Assembly: GCF_000427425.1 (NCBI RefSeq)
Contig: NZ_KE386495.1
Location: 1,105,072-1,169,071, forward strand
Direction of reading: 5' to 3'
Source: Caldanaerobius polysaccharolyticus DSM 13641
GTDB taxonomy: Bacteria; Bacillota; Thermoanaerobacteria; Thermoanaerobacterales; Caldanaerobiaceae
Length of the DNA: 64,000 nt
Shown here piece after piece: positions 34,888 to 42,701 of the stretch; position 1 is the first letter of the stretch, and every line of letters starts with the position of its first letter. The translations under genes were made by a program, and so were the position numbers. The notes below the pieces were generated by a model. The model had not been told where the DNA came from, did no database searches, and was given only the letters and a program-made list of their open reading frames with translations.

Positions 34888-35505
34888 TTGCCTAAAAAAC
34901 TAGGGAACGAAATTAGAAACAGTGTGAGAAGGCATAGTGTTTTATATGTTATATGTGTAATTTGCTTGGCTATTGGCATTGCGACAGGCAGTTTTTCCAT
35001 AAAAGCTCTGGATGAGGGCCAAAAGAAAGACCTGATCCAGTATTTCAATAGTTTTATGCAGGCTTTTAAAGCTCAAAACATGGACAGCCATCAGATATTG
35101 AAGATCTCTTTGCAAAATAACCTCATTATGTCTCTCGTATTCTGGGTATCAGGTGCGACGATATTAGGTGTTCCTATTATAATAATATTGCTTCTTTTTA
35201 AAGGTTTTTTAATAGGTTACACGGTGGGTTTTTTAATAGAGGGTTTGTATTTAAAAGGCATTGCCATTTCCAGCGTTGCTGTATTTCCACAGAACGTTTT
35301 TATCGTTCCCGGCTTTATCATGTTGAGCGTAAATGGAATTCTGTTTTCTTCTCGCATTGTAAAAAATAAAAGGGCGCATTTTAGCAGGTATAGAGAAGGT
35401 TTTGCTCGCTATACTATAACCTCTATGCTCATCATAGGGTTTATAGTTATAGGTTCTTTTGTAGAGGCTTATTTGGTTCCACTGCTCGTAAAGTTTGCTC
35501 TTTGA
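34888..35505 (+). CDS. spoIIM: Stage II sporulation protein M
   Basis: A 205-aa membrane protein with about five helices; the N-terminus (RRHSVLYVICVICLAIGIATGSFSIKAL) and GFLIGYTVGFLIEG-like middle are typical of SpoIIM, which with SpoIID and SpoIIP removes septal peptidoglycan to start engulfment. TTG 34888 has GGGAGG 9 nt upstream; ATG 34879 is immediately adjacent to that site and is less likely. It has its own sigma-E-type promoter. Confidence 0.93.
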   Translation: MPKKLGNEIRNSVRRHSVLYVICVICLAIGIATGSFSIKALDEGQKKDLIQYFNSFMQAFKAQNMDSHQILKISLQNNLIMSLVFWVSGATILGVPIIIILLLFKGFLIGYTVGFLIEGLYLKGIAISSVAVFPQNVFIVPGFIMLSVNGILFSSRIVKNKRAHFSRYREGFARYTITSMLIIGFIVIGSFVEAYLVPLLVKFAL

Positions 35506-35585
35506 AATATTTAGGGATATTATAAATAAATTTGAATCGCAAGGGCAATATAATTATTGAAAGATAAAAGTTAGGAGGAAGTTCA

Positions 35586-36737
35586 ATGAAGTTCAGGAAG
35601 ATTGTATTCACAATTGCCCTTGTGGGAATGCTGTTTTTCAACCTTTTGCAACCTGCTTTTGCTCAACAAGACGTGCCTGACTTTAAGTTAACCTCTAAAG
35701 CCGCTGTTTTAATGGATGCAGCTAGCGGCAAGGTTCTGTACGAATACAACGCTCATAAGAGATTGCCTCCGGCCAGCATTACTAAGATAATGAGCATGTT
35801 GCTTTTCATGGAAGCGATTGATTCCGGTAGAATAAAGGTCACCGATATGGTGACTGCCAGCGAACGGGCCAGTAGCATGGGTGGATCTCAAGTTTACCTT
35901 GCCCCTGGTGAGGAGATGTCTGTAGACGACTTGATGAAGGCTATAGCTATAGCATCGGGCAATGATGCCACAGTGGCGTTGGCAGAGTACATCGCGGGTA
36001 CCGAAGAGATGTTTGTAAAAATGATGAATAAAAAGGCAAAGGAGCTGGGGCTTAAGGATACCCATTTTGTAAACAGCACAGGGCTTCCGGCCAAAGATCA
36101 TTATACGAGTGCGTACGATGTGGCTGTTATATCCAGAGAGCTGATTACAAAGCACCCTGGGGTTTTAAAGTGGACAAAGATATACTTGGATACTTTAAGA
36201 AAAGGTGAGTTTGGCCTTGCCAATACGAACAAACTGGTTCGGTTTTACAGGGGAGCTGATGGGATAAAAACGGGTTCTACCAACGAAGCGGGGTTTTGCC
36301 TAGCGGCTACTGCTTTGCGCGACGGGATGAGGTTGATATCCGTTGTATTTGGAGCCCCTGATTCCAAGCGGAGATTTGACGAGGCTTCAAGGTTGTTGGA
36401 CTATGGATTCGCCAGCTATAAGTCTTATCAGGTAGCAGGTAAAGGACAGGTTATACGGCGGTTAAAGGTGGAAAAAGGGCTTGCCAGTGAAATCCAAGCG
36501 GTGGCGTCCGATGATTTGAGCGTACTTATCAGAAAAGGTGAAGATGAAAGCATAAAAAAGAAAATAGTGCTACCTCAAAAGGTTGTAGCGCCGGTAAAAA
36601 AAGGGCAGAAATTGGGTGAAATAATCGTGTACAAGAGCGGCGTGGAGGTTTCAAGATTGCCTATAATAGCCGGCCAATCAGTGAAGAAAGCGGGCGTTGT
36701 GGACTATTATATCCGCATACTAAATAAGTGGTTGTAA
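35586..36737 (+). CDS. dacF: D-alanyl-D-alanine carboxypeptidase (DacF)
   Basis: Low-molecular-weight penicillin-binding protein trimming stem peptides, in B. subtilis produced in the forespore to tune cortex cross-linking. The 383-aa product has a signal peptide (cleavage after AFA), the SxxK motif S64-I-T-K67, the SGN motif at 124-126 and KTG in DGIKTGSTNEAG near 228, then the PBP5 C-terminal domain and an amphipathic tail. ATG 35586 has AGGAGG. It lies directly upstream of spoIIAA, the conserved order in Bacillus and Clostridia. Confidence 0.95.
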   Translation: MKFRKIVFTIALVGMLFFNLLQPAFAQQDVPDFKLTSKAAVLMDAASGKVLYEYNAHKRLPPASITKIMSMLLFMEAIDSGRIKVTDMVTASERASSMGGSQVYLAPGEEMSVDDLMKAIAIASGNDATVALAEYIAGTEEMFVKMMNKKAKELGLKDTHFVNSTGLPAKDHYTSAYDVAVISRELITKHPGVLKWTKIYLDTLRKGEFGLANTNKLVRFYRGADGIKTGSTNEAGFCLAATALRDGMRLISVVFGAPDSKRRFDEASRLLDYGFASYKSYQVAGKGQVIRRLKVEKGLASEIQAVASDDLSVLIRKGEDESIKKKIVLPQKVVAPVKKGQKLGEIIVYKSGVEVSRLPIIAGQSVKKAGVVDYYIRILNKWL

Positions 36738-36767
36738 AAAATCTCTCATTGTAATGAGAGATTTTTT
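36736..36767 (+). terminator. Rho-independent terminator after dacF
   Basis: AAAAAATCTCTCATT (36736-36750) and AATGAGAGATTTTTT (36753-36767) form a 15-bp perfect stem that ends in T6; the stem is also a terminator on the other strand. Confidence 0.9.
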
Positions 36768-36776
36768 ACATTAATA

Positions 36777-36803
36777 GCAGGAAAATACATATCGGCGTAG
36801 AAT
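36777..36803 (+). promoter_or_regulatory. Sigma-H promoter of spoIIAA-spoIIAB-sigF
   Basis: GCAGGAAAA (36777-36785), 11-nt spacer and GTAGAAT (36797-36803) fully match sigma-H. The -10 and spacer length are the same as at spo0A. spoIIA is a classic sigma-H operon. I see no clear 0A box. Confidence 0.82.
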
Positions 36804-36829
36804 ATTATTCATGAGGAGGGAAGCGTGTA

Positions 36830-37147
36830 ATGGTACTGAATTTTGATGAACGAGATAATGTGCTACTTGTGTCACTAAATGGCGAACTGGACCACCACAC
36901 ATCAGAGGTCTTCAAAGAGAAATTTGATGAAAATGTAAAAGGCAAAAAATATAATGAGGTGATATTGGATTTAAAAAATCTGAGCTTTATGGATAGCTCT
37001 GGGATCGGAGCTTTGATAGGAAGGTATAAATTGTTGAAGTCGCAGGGAGTGGGTTTGTCTGTAGCTAATCTAAGTCCGCAGGTGAGAAAGGTTTTTAGCA
37101 TCTCTGGCCTTTTAAAAGTTATAAAAGACAAGGGGGAACTCAAATGA
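36830..37147 (+). CDS. spoIIAA: Anti-sigma-F factor antagonist SpoIIAA
   Basis: A 105-aa STAS protein. The phosphorylation site lies in [14 protein letters not shown] (Ser56/Ser57). Unphosphorylated SpoIIAA displaces sigma-F from SpoIIAB in the forespore. First gene of the three-gene operon behind a sigma-H promoter; it overlaps spoIIAB by 4 nt. Confidence 0.97.
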   Translation: MVLNFDERDNVLLVSLNGELDHHTSEVFKEKFDENVKGKKYNEVILDLKNLSFMDSSGIGALIGRYKLLKSQGVGLSVANLSPQVRKVFSISGLLKVIKDKGELK

Positions 37148-37575
37148 GCGTAAAAAACGAGATGAAGATAGAATTTATGAGCAAATCTCAAAATGAGGCT
37201 TTTGCTCGAATAGTTATTGCTGCGTTTGTGTCTCAGCTGGATCCTACTATTGAAGAACTTGCTGACATCAAAACAGCGGTTTCAGAAGCTGTTACTAATT
37301 CTATAATACACGGCTATGAGGGGAAGAGCGGTTATATTAAAATGAACGCGAGGCTGTTGGACGATGACACGGTAGAGATAGAGGTTATAGATGAGGGAAA
37401 GGGAATAGAAAACGTGGAAGAAGCGAGGAAGCCGCTTTTTACTACAAAGCCAGAACTGGAACGTTCGGGTATGGGATTTACCATTATGGAGACATTTATG
37501 GATAGCCTTGATGTGTATTCTGAGCTAGGCAAGGGGACCAAAGTGGTTATGACTAAGAGGATCAAGAGGAGTTGA
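37144..37575 (+). CDS. spoIIAB: Anti-sigma-F factor / serine kinase SpoIIAB
   Basis: A 143-aa GHKL-type kinase with the N box [15 protein letters not shown], the G1 box DEGKGIENV and the G2 box RSGMGFTIM. It binds sigma-F and phosphorylates SpoIIAA. Length and operon position fit exactly. Confidence 0.97.
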   Translation: MSVKNEMKIEFMSKSQNEAFARIVIAAFVSQLDPTIEELADIKTAVSEAVTNSIIHGYEGKSGYIKMNARLLDDDTVEIEVIDEGKGIENVEEARKPLFTTKPELERSGMGFTIMETFMDSLDVYSELGKGTKVVMTKRIKRS

Positions 37576-37579
37576 TAGG

Positions 37580-38338
37580 ATGTCCGACAGTTCCTCGGTG
37601 ATGCCCGATGATGTCTTAAGGGAATATTTAAAAAAAGCCCAGAACGGCGATGAGAAGGCTCAAGAAGTAATTGTCAACAATAATATGGCGCTGGTGTGGA
37701 GCATTGTAAAGAGGTTTTTGAACAGAGGTTACGAAGCAGAGGATTTAGTTCAAATCGGTTGTGTAGGGCTTATAAAAGCTATAAAAAAGTTTGACTGCAG
37801 TTATAACGTAAAATTTTCTACATATGCTGTTCCTATAATTATGGGAGAAATAAAGCGCTTTTTAAGGGATGACGGAATGATAAAGGTCAGCCGTTCTTTA
37901 AAGGAGACGTCTACAAAAGTAAAGTACGTAAGGGATAGTTTAACAAAAAAACTTAACAGAGAGCCTACTGTAAACGAGATAGCGGATGAATTAAGACTTC
38001 CTGTGGACGATGTTATCATGGCTATAGATTCTAGCTCATCAGTGGATTACTTATACGATTACGTGAACGAGGATGAGTCCAAGGTGTTAATGGACACGCT
38101 GGTCAGCAATGACCGGGTTGATGAAAGTATCGTGGAGAGAATAGCCTTGAAAGACGTGCTGAACTCTCTAGATGAATACGAGAAAAATTTGATTATAATG
38201 AGGTATTTTCAGGAAAAAACGCAGGTGGAAATTGCGGCTGCATTGGGGATTTCTCAGGTACAGGTTTCACGATTAGAAAAAAAGATTTTATCTAAATTGA
38301 GGAAAGAACTTAGCGCTAATTCTGACTATTTTGTATAA
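37580..38338 (+). CDS. sigF: Forespore sigma factor F
   Basis: A 252-aa sigma-70 family factor with region 2 (VWSIVKRFLNRGYEAEDLVQIGC and STYAVPIIMGEIKRFLRDD), region 3 and region 4 (EKTQVEIAAALGISQVQVSRLEKKIL). It directs early forespore transcription. It starts 4 nt after spoIIAB. Its stop codon overlaps the -35 of the next promoter. Confidence 0.97.
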   Translation: MSDSSSVMPDDVLREYLKKAQNGDEKAQEVIVNNNMALVWSIVKRFLNRGYEAEDLVQIGCVGLIKAIKKFDCSYNVKFSTYAVPIIMGEIKRFLRDDGMIKVSRSLKETSTKVKYVRDSLTKKLNREPTVNEIADELRLPVDDVIMAIDSSSSVDYLYDYVNEDESKVLMDTLVSNDRVDESIVERIALKDVLNSLDEYEKNLIIMRYFQEKTQVEIAAALGISQVQVSRLEKKILSKLRKELSANSDYFV

Positions 38339-38362
38339 AAAACGGTTGAACGCCCCATAATA
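38333..38362 (+). promoter_or_regulatory. Candidate sigma-G/F promoter for the 49-codon gene
   Basis: GTATA (38333-38337, overlapping the sigF stop), 18-nt spacer and CATAATA (38356-38362) match the forespore consensus; the same geometry is found at spoIVB. Start of transcription near 38369. Confidence 0.55.
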
Positions 38363-38380
38363 AACCCAGAGGTGATCGGT

Positions 38381-38530
38381 ATGAAAAATTTTAATTGGAA
38401 ATCTCTTGTTATAATTTTATTGATAGCATTAATAGGCACTACTACCTGGCTGTATTACACCAATAAATCTGCGGATAAAATTCCTGAAAAAGCTAGGCTG
38501 GTAATGGCAGAGGATTATCGAAGGTGTTAA
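38381..38530 (+). CDS. Small membrane protein of 49 aa, forespore-expressed candidate
   Basis: ATG 38381 follows AGAGGTGATC and opens a 49-codon frame: a short basic N-terminus (MKNFNWK), one transmembrane helix (SLVIILLIALIGTTTWLYY) and a short charged tail (IPEKARLVMAEDYRRC). It lies between a forespore-type promoter and a terminator whose stem overlaps the 3' end, so it is probably a single-gene transcript. The product is not recognised. Position between sigF and the spoVA genes is where B. subtilis has spoVAA/spoVAB, but it does not resemble either. Confidence 0.62.
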   Translation: MKNFNWKSLVIILLIALIGTTTWLYYTNKSADKIPEKARLVMAEDYRRC

Positions 38531-38555
38531 GTGTCGATAGTCCTCTTTTATTTTT
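38509..38555 (+). terminator. Terminator overlapping the end of the 49-codon gene
   Basis: AGAGGATTATCGA (38509-38521) pairs with TCGATAGTCCTCT (38534-38546), 13 bp with one G-U, followed by a T-rich tract. Confidence 0.72.
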
Positions 38556-38632
38556 CAAATATCACCTGCGAATAGTTTTTGCCGCTAGGGCAAAACATAT
38601 AGATGTAATGCATTATAAGGGAGGTATTGAAA
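38553..38632 (+). promoter_or_regulatory. Leader structures before the dodecin gene
   Basis: Two elements: an inverted repeat TTTTGCC/GGCAAAA (38577-38583 and 38589-38595), and an imperfect long-range pairing of 38553-38567 with 38618-38632, which contains the ribosome site AAGGGAGG and the A of the start codon. A candidate forespore -10 (CATATAG, 38596-38602) lies between the arms but its -35 (GAATA, 38570-38574) is spaced too far (21 nt). Confidence 0.25.
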
Positions 38633-38844
38633 TGGCTGTGGTTAACGTGCTTAACATCGTGGGCGATTCAACCATCAGTTGGGATGATGCTATACACAAG
38701 GCGGTTCAGGAAGCGTCAAAAACCGTAAAGAACATCTCAGGCATTGAAATAAAAAACCAGACGGCAAATGTCAAAGACGGCAAAATAGTGGAGTATAAGG
38801 CCAATATAGAAATAGCGTACAGGGTTGATGGCAATAACCTGTAA
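38632..38844 (+). CDS. Dodecin family protein
   Basis: A 70-aa protein with the dodecin fold pattern: VNVLNIVGDSTISWDDAIHKAVQEASKTVKNISGIEI then the strand KIVEYKANIEIAYRVD. Dodecins form 12-mers that store flavin or CoA. ATG 38632 follows AAGGGAGG by 7 nt; in-frame codons further upstream fall in a leader with hairpins and are rejected. Here it lies immediately upstream of spoVAC with only a weak hairpin between, so it may be co-expressed with the spore DPA-uptake genes. Confidence 0.88.
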   Translation: MAVVNVLNIVGDSTISWDDAIHKAVQEASKTVKNISGIEIKNQTANVKDGKIVEYKANIEIAYRVDGNNL

Positions 38845-38848
38845 CTGA

Positions 38849-38885
38849 GAGCACCTCACAGGTGCTCATTGTTGTTCAGTTTTTC
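38849..38885 (+). other. Short hairpin between dodecin and spoVAC
   Basis: GAGCACCT (38849-38856) pairs with AGGTGCTC (38860-38867); the T tract is weak. GCACCTC of the same 5' arm could instead pair with the spoVAC ribosome site GAGGTGC (38888-38894), so two exclusive folds are possible. Confidence 0.35.
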
Positions 38886-38903
38886 TGGAGGTGCATTTTT
38901 GCG

Positions 38904-39359
38904 ATGGACAGGACGCAACAGGTTGTAGATCAGAAAGAATACCAGAAGCTTGTTAACCAAAAAGAACCTAAGCCCACTTTATTGAAAAATATAGTGTGGG
39001 CGTTTATCGTGGGCGGTTTGATATGTGTTCTTGGGCAGGTCTTTTTAAACTATTTTGTGTCTAAAGGGATAAGCCCTAAAGAAGCGGGTACACCTGTAGC
39101 GATAATTATGGTGTTTTTAGGCGCTTTTTTTACAGGCCTTGGATGGTATGACCTGCTGGGGAAAGTAGCAGGAGCCGGATCTGTTGTTCCTATAACAGGC
39201 TTTGCTAATTCAGTAGTCTCTCCTGCTATGGAGTTTAGAAGAGAGGGTCTAGTGATGGGAGTGGGAGCCAAGATGTTTTTGATTGCAGGGCCTGTTATCG
39301 TATTTGGCGTCATAACATCGGCAGCGGTGGGATTGATATATTATCTTTTTGCTAGGTAA
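38904..39359 (+). CDS. spoVAC: Stage V sporulation protein AC
   Basis: A 151-aa membrane protein with about four helices and the SpoVAC motif KVAGAGSVVPITGFANSVVSPAMEFRREG. SpoVAC forms a mechanosensitive channel for dipicolinic acid transport in the spore inner membrane. ATG 38904 has GGAGGTG about 12 nt upstream. First of spoVAC-D-E(b), the minimal spoVA set of Clostridia. Confidence 0.95.
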   Translation: MDRTQQVVDQKEYQKLVNQKEPKPTLLKNIVWAFIVGGLICVLGQVFLNYFVSKGISPKEAGTPVAIIMVFLGAFFTGLGWYDLLGKVAGAGSVVPITGFANSVVSPAMEFRREGLVMGVGAKMFLIAGPVIVFGVITSAAVGLIYYLFAR

Positions 39360-39378
39360 GCAATAAGAGGTGATGCAA

Positions 39379-40392
39379 ATGGCTGTAAAGAAGATAGGAA
39401 GGCAGACGGTTAAGTTACAAAATCCGCCTTCTGTGCTAGCGTACGCATCGGTAGTCGGCCCAAAAGAAGGAGAAGGACCACTTAAGGAATATTTTGATCA
39501 AATACTGCAGGACGATTACGTAGGTGAGAACAGTTGGGAAAAAGCTGAATGCAAGATATTACAGCAGGCTATAATGTTGGCAATGCAAAAAGCAAAAATC
39601 ACAGTGGGAGATGTGGATTATCTCCTTGCCGGGGATCTTTTAAATCAGATCATATCCTCTAGTTTTACCGCAAGACAGTACCAAATTCCCTATATAGGTT
39701 TGTATGGGGCGTGTTCTACTATGAGCGAATCGCTGAGCCTTGGAGCGTTGCTCATAGATGGAGGATTTGCGGATTACGTGATCGCAGCTACATCCAGTCA
39801 CTTTTCCTCGGCAGAAAGGCAGTACAGATTTCCACTGGAATTAGGCACCCAAAGACCGCTGACAGCCCAATGGACAGTTACAGGAGCAGGAGCCACTGTG
39901 CTTTGTTCTACAGGCGATGGGCCTTATATAACGTATGTCACTACTGGAAGGGTAATGGATTTAGGTATAAAGGATGCCAATAATATGGGAGCTGCGATGG
40001 CTCCGGCCGCTGTGGATACTATTAAAGCACATTTTAGTGACACCGGATTTGGACCGAAGGATTATGATTTGATTATAACGGGGGATCTAGCCAAGGTAGG
40101 TAAGGAATTGACGCTGGAGCTTTTAAAAAAGGACGGTATAGATATAAGCGAAATCTATACGGATTGCGGAATTGAGATATACGACTGTGAAAAGCAAGAT
40201 ACCCATGCAGGCGGCAGTGGCTGCGGGTGCTCGGCAGCGGTTCTCAATGGTTACATTTTTACTGAAATGAAAAAGGGTACGTTCAAGAGGGTTCTATTTA
40301 TGGCTACTGGAGCACTGCTTTCTCCTACCAGCAGTCAGCAGGGGGAATCTATACCGGGAATCGCTCATGCCGTGACAATTGAGATGGGGTGA
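39379..40392 (+). CDS. spoVAD: Stage V sporulation protein AD
   Basis: A 337-aa cytosolic thiolase-fold protein (YIGLYGACSTMSESLSLGALLID near the centre and GGSGCGCSAAVLNGY near the C-terminus). SpoVAD binds dipicolinic acid and lacks thiolase chemistry. ATG 39379 follows AGAGGTGATG; two more in-frame starts exist just upstream. It overlaps spoVAE only slightly. Confidence 0.95.
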   Translation: MAVKKIGRQTVKLQNPPSVLAYASVVGPKEGEGPLKEYFDQILQDDYVGENSWEKAECKILQQAIMLAMQKAKITVGDVDYLLAGDLLNQIISSSFTARQYQIPYIGLYGACSTMSESLSLGALLIDGGFADYVIAATSSHFSSAERQYRFPLELGTQRPLTAQWTVTGAGATVLCSTGDGPYITYVTTGRVMDLGIKDANNMGAAMAPAAVDTIKAHFSDTGFGPKDYDLIITGDLAKVGKELTLELLKKDGIDISEIYTDCGIEIYDCEKQDTHAGGSGCGCSAAVLNGYIFTEMKKGTFKRVLFMATGALLSPTSSQQGESIPGIAHAVTIEMG

Positions 40393-40399
40393 GGTAAAA

Positions 40400-40756
40400 G
40401 TGAGTTATCTTAAAGCTTTTATTGTAGGCGGCATTATATGCGCCATAGCTCAAATACTTATAGATAAAACTAAATTGACGTCTGCGAGGGTACTGGTCAT
40501 GTACGTAGTGACAGGGGCAATCCTGAGCGGATTGGGTATTTACCAAAAACTAGTAGATTTCGCAGGGGCAGGCGCTACGATTCCCTTGACTGGCTTTGGG
40601 CATTCTCTCGTACAGGGCACATTAAAGGCCGTCAAAGAGCAGGGTATAATAGGGATATTTACAGGCGGATTTCAAGCCGGTGCTGGTGGCTTGGGTGCTG
40701 CTGTGGTTTTCGGGTATCTTTTTGGTATTTTGTTTAAACCAAAGACAAAGCCTTGA
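40400..40756 (+). CDS. spoVAE: Stage V sporulation protein AE (SpoVAEb type)
   Basis: A 118-aa membrane protein with about four helices, similar to SpoVAC (LVDFAGAGATIPLTGFGHSLVQGTLKAVKE). Part of the DPA channel complex. GTG 40400 follows GGGGTGAGGT. Its stop overlaps the -35 of the next promoter. Confidence 0.93.
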   Translation: MSYLKAFIVGGIICAIAQILIDKTKLTSARVLVMYVVTGAILSGLGIYQKLVDFAGAGATIPLTGFGHSLVQGTLKAVKEQGIIGIFTGGFQAGAGGLGAAVVFGYLFGILFKPKTKP

Positions 40757-40781
40757 TTTATAGGAGTGTAGATTGTATAAT
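40753..40781 (+). promoter_or_regulatory. Sigma-A promoter for the M50-scpA-scpB operon
   Basis: TTGATT (40753-40758), 17-nt spacer, TATAAT (40776-40781). Confidence 0.68.
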
Positions 40782-40814
40782 AAATAGTACTTAAAGACAA
40801 GGTGAGGGAATTTT

Positions 40815-41417
40815 GTGGATATTTTAGTATATTTATACCGAATACCTGCGCTTTTGCTGGCGATGTCGTTTCATGAATACGCTCATGGGTTGGTTTCGTA
40901 CAAGTTGGGCGACCCCACTCCAAAAGTCCAGGGGCGCCTCACATTAAATCCCCTGGCCCATATCGATCCAGTGGGTTTTCTTGCCCTGTGGATTGTCGGT
41001 TTTGGATGGGCTAAACCTGTGATGATAAATCCCATATACTATAAAGACGCGAAAAAGGGTGAACTCCTCACAGCGGCAGCAGGGCCTCTTTCCAATGTCA
41101 TTATGGCTTTTGTAAGCCTTTTGTTGATAAACATAGGAGGGTATAATGTAGCTATTTTAGGCCCTATTTTATACCAGCTATACATTTACAATGTGGTGCT
41201 GGCTGTTTTTAATATCATCCCGGTTCCTCCTCTTGACGGCTCAAAAGTGTTGTACTCTTTGCTGCCTTATAGGTATTCTTATGCCTTTACACAATATGAG
41301 AACGTGGGTCAAATAATTTTATTGATCTTGCTGTTTACAGGGATGATCTCAAGGATAATGAATCCATTGGTTAATCTTCTTGATCTCTGGTTAAGGTCTA
41401 TTATAACGGCGATATGA
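40815..41417 (+). CDS. Site-2 protease family protein (M50)
   Basis: A 200-aa membrane zinc metalloprotease of the short M50 type (YwhC-like), with the active-site HEYAH in the first helix and NIIPVPPLDGSKVL carrying the third ligand. About five helices. The substrate is unknown; such proteins are widely encoded directly upstream of scpAB. GTG 40815 has AAGGTGAGG upstream. It overlaps the scpA region by a few bases. Confidence 0.9.
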   Translation: MDILVYLYRIPALLLAMSFHEYAHGLVSYKLGDPTPKVQGRLTLNPLAHIDPVGFLALWIVGFGWAKPVMINPIYYKDAKKGELLTAAAGPLSNVIMAFVSLLLINIGGYNVAILGPILYQLYIYNVVLAVFNIIPVPPLDGSKVLYSLLPYRYSYAFTQYENVGQIILLILLFTGMISRIMNPLVNLLDLWLRSIITAI

Positions 41418-41428
41418 AGGTGTTGGAA

Positions 41429-42181
41429 GTGAATTATATAGTCAAATTAGATGACTTTGAAGGGCCACTGGATCTGCTGGTATATTTGATAGAGAAATCA
41501 AAGGTTGATATCGCCCATATTTCAATTAACAGCATAGCAGATCAGTACCTTGAGTACATAAAGAATATGGATTCCATAAATATGGATGTGGCTAGCGACT
41601 TTTTAGTTATGGCATCTACGCTTTTGAAGTTAAAGTCAGAGAGCCTCCTTCCCAAGAGGCAAATCCAAGATAAACAGTTGAGCATTGATGAAACAGATCC
41701 TCAGGAAATCTTACGGCAAAGGTTAGTGGAGTATAAAAAGTATAAAGCCCGTGCTCAAAAGCTGGCCGGCAATTATGAAGCCCAGAGGTCTTTTTATAGA
41801 AATAGTCCTGTTTTGATGAATGATTTTCAAATGATTAGATTTAAACTAAAGGAAATCCCTTTAAAAAAGCTTACAGGCGCTTATGCAAAGCTCGTTAGAG
41901 AAAAACAAAACAGCGCGATTCAGCGGAGGATAGCGCATAATCACATAAAAGCTATGAAACCTATAAATATTGAGGAAAAGATAGAGTTTTTAAAGCGGAT
42001 TATATGCATAAGAAAGACCATAACGTTTTATTATCTAATGGATATATCCCGTGAGAGAAGTGAGATTATCGCTTACTTTTTGGCTGTGTTGGAGATGCTC
42101 AGACTGAGACAGATATATGCTTTCCAAAAGAAAAACTTCGGCGATATCGTTTTGAAGGGTGTGGTTGAAGGTGACAGATGA
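41429..42181 (+). CDS. scpA: Segregation and condensation protein A
   Basis: A 250-aa kleisin of the SMC-ScpAB complex, with the N-terminal YIVKLDDFEGPLDLLVYLIEK signature, an acidic linker and the C-terminal winged helix (YFLAVLEMLRLRQIYAFQ). It bridges SMC heads and organises the chromosome. GTG 41429 is favoured (AAGGTG upstream); ATG 41414 is in frame. Confidence 0.96.
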   Translation: MNYIVKLDDFEGPLDLLVYLIEKSKVDIAHISINSIADQYLEYIKNMDSINMDVASDFLVMASTLLKLKSESLLPKRQIQDKQLSIDETDPQEILRQRLVEYKKYKARAQKLAGNYEAQRSFYRNSPVLMNDFQMIRFKLKEIPLKKLTGAYAKLVREKQNSAIQRRIAHNHIKAMKPINIEEKIEFLKRIICIRKTITFYYLMDISRERSEIIAYFLAVLEMLRLRQIYAFQKKNFGDIVLKGVVEGDR

Positions 42182-42677
42182 GGAAATAAAAGGAGCGATA
42201 GAGGCGATTTTGTTTTTGTCAGGCTCTAAAGTAAGGAAGGAGGAACTGACCAATTATTTTTCAATAGACGAGAAGCACCTGGAGTCCATCGTAGAAAGTA
42301 TAAATGAAGAAGCTGAGGTAAACAAACGGGGCATCATTATATCAAAGGTAGACGATGGCTATCAAATGGGCACAAGTCCGCGGGTTCACGATTGTGTAGC
42401 GGACTTCTTTAGCATAGAGCGGGAATTGGATTTGTCCCAGGCTGCACTGGAGGTGCTGGCGATCGTAGCTTATAACCAACCTGTGACAAGGCAACAGATA
42501 GAGGAGATAAGGGGAGTGCGCAGCGACAAAGCTATTGCTACGCTGTTGGAAAGGGGGCTTATTGCGGAAGTGGATAGGCTTGATTCCATAGGCCATCCTA
42601 TAGTGTATGGTACCACTGACGAATTTTTAAGGTGTTTTAATTTAAAAAGCATTGAGGATTTAAAAGCATTAGAATAA
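42171..42677 (+). CDS. scpB: Segregation and condensation protein B
   Basis: A 168-aa protein with two winged-helix domains (EIKGAIEAILFLSGSKV; QAALEVLAIVAYNQPVTRQQIEEIRGV). Dimers bind ScpA. GTG 42171 overlaps scpA by 11 nt. The stop codon overlaps the -35 of a forespore-type promoter. Confidence 0.96.
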   Translation: MTDEEIKGAIEAILFLSGSKVRKEELTNYFSIDEKHLESIVESINEEAEVNKRGIIISKVDDGYQMGTSPRVHDCVADFFSIERELDLSQAALEVLAIVAYNQPVTRQQIEEIRGVRSDKAIATLLERGLIAEVDRLDSIGHPIVYGTTDEFLRCFNLKSIEDLKALE

Positions 42678-42701
42678 TTATACAAAATAAAGTCCATACT
42701 T
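42672..42701 (+). promoter_or_regulatory. Candidate sigma-G/F promoter for ytfI-ytfJ-dacB
   Basis: GAATA (42672-42676), 18-nt spacer and CATACTT (42695-42701) match TGAATA-17/18-CATACTA with one mismatch in the -10. Transcription would start near 42708, only a few bases before the ribosome site. Confidence 0.52.

Noticed and set aside
35539-35623. 11-bp inverted repeat across the dacF start as another start-hiding hairpin
   Set aside because: The 3' arm is inside the coding region, the loop is over 60 nt and repeats of this size and spacing are expected by chance several times in 64 kb.
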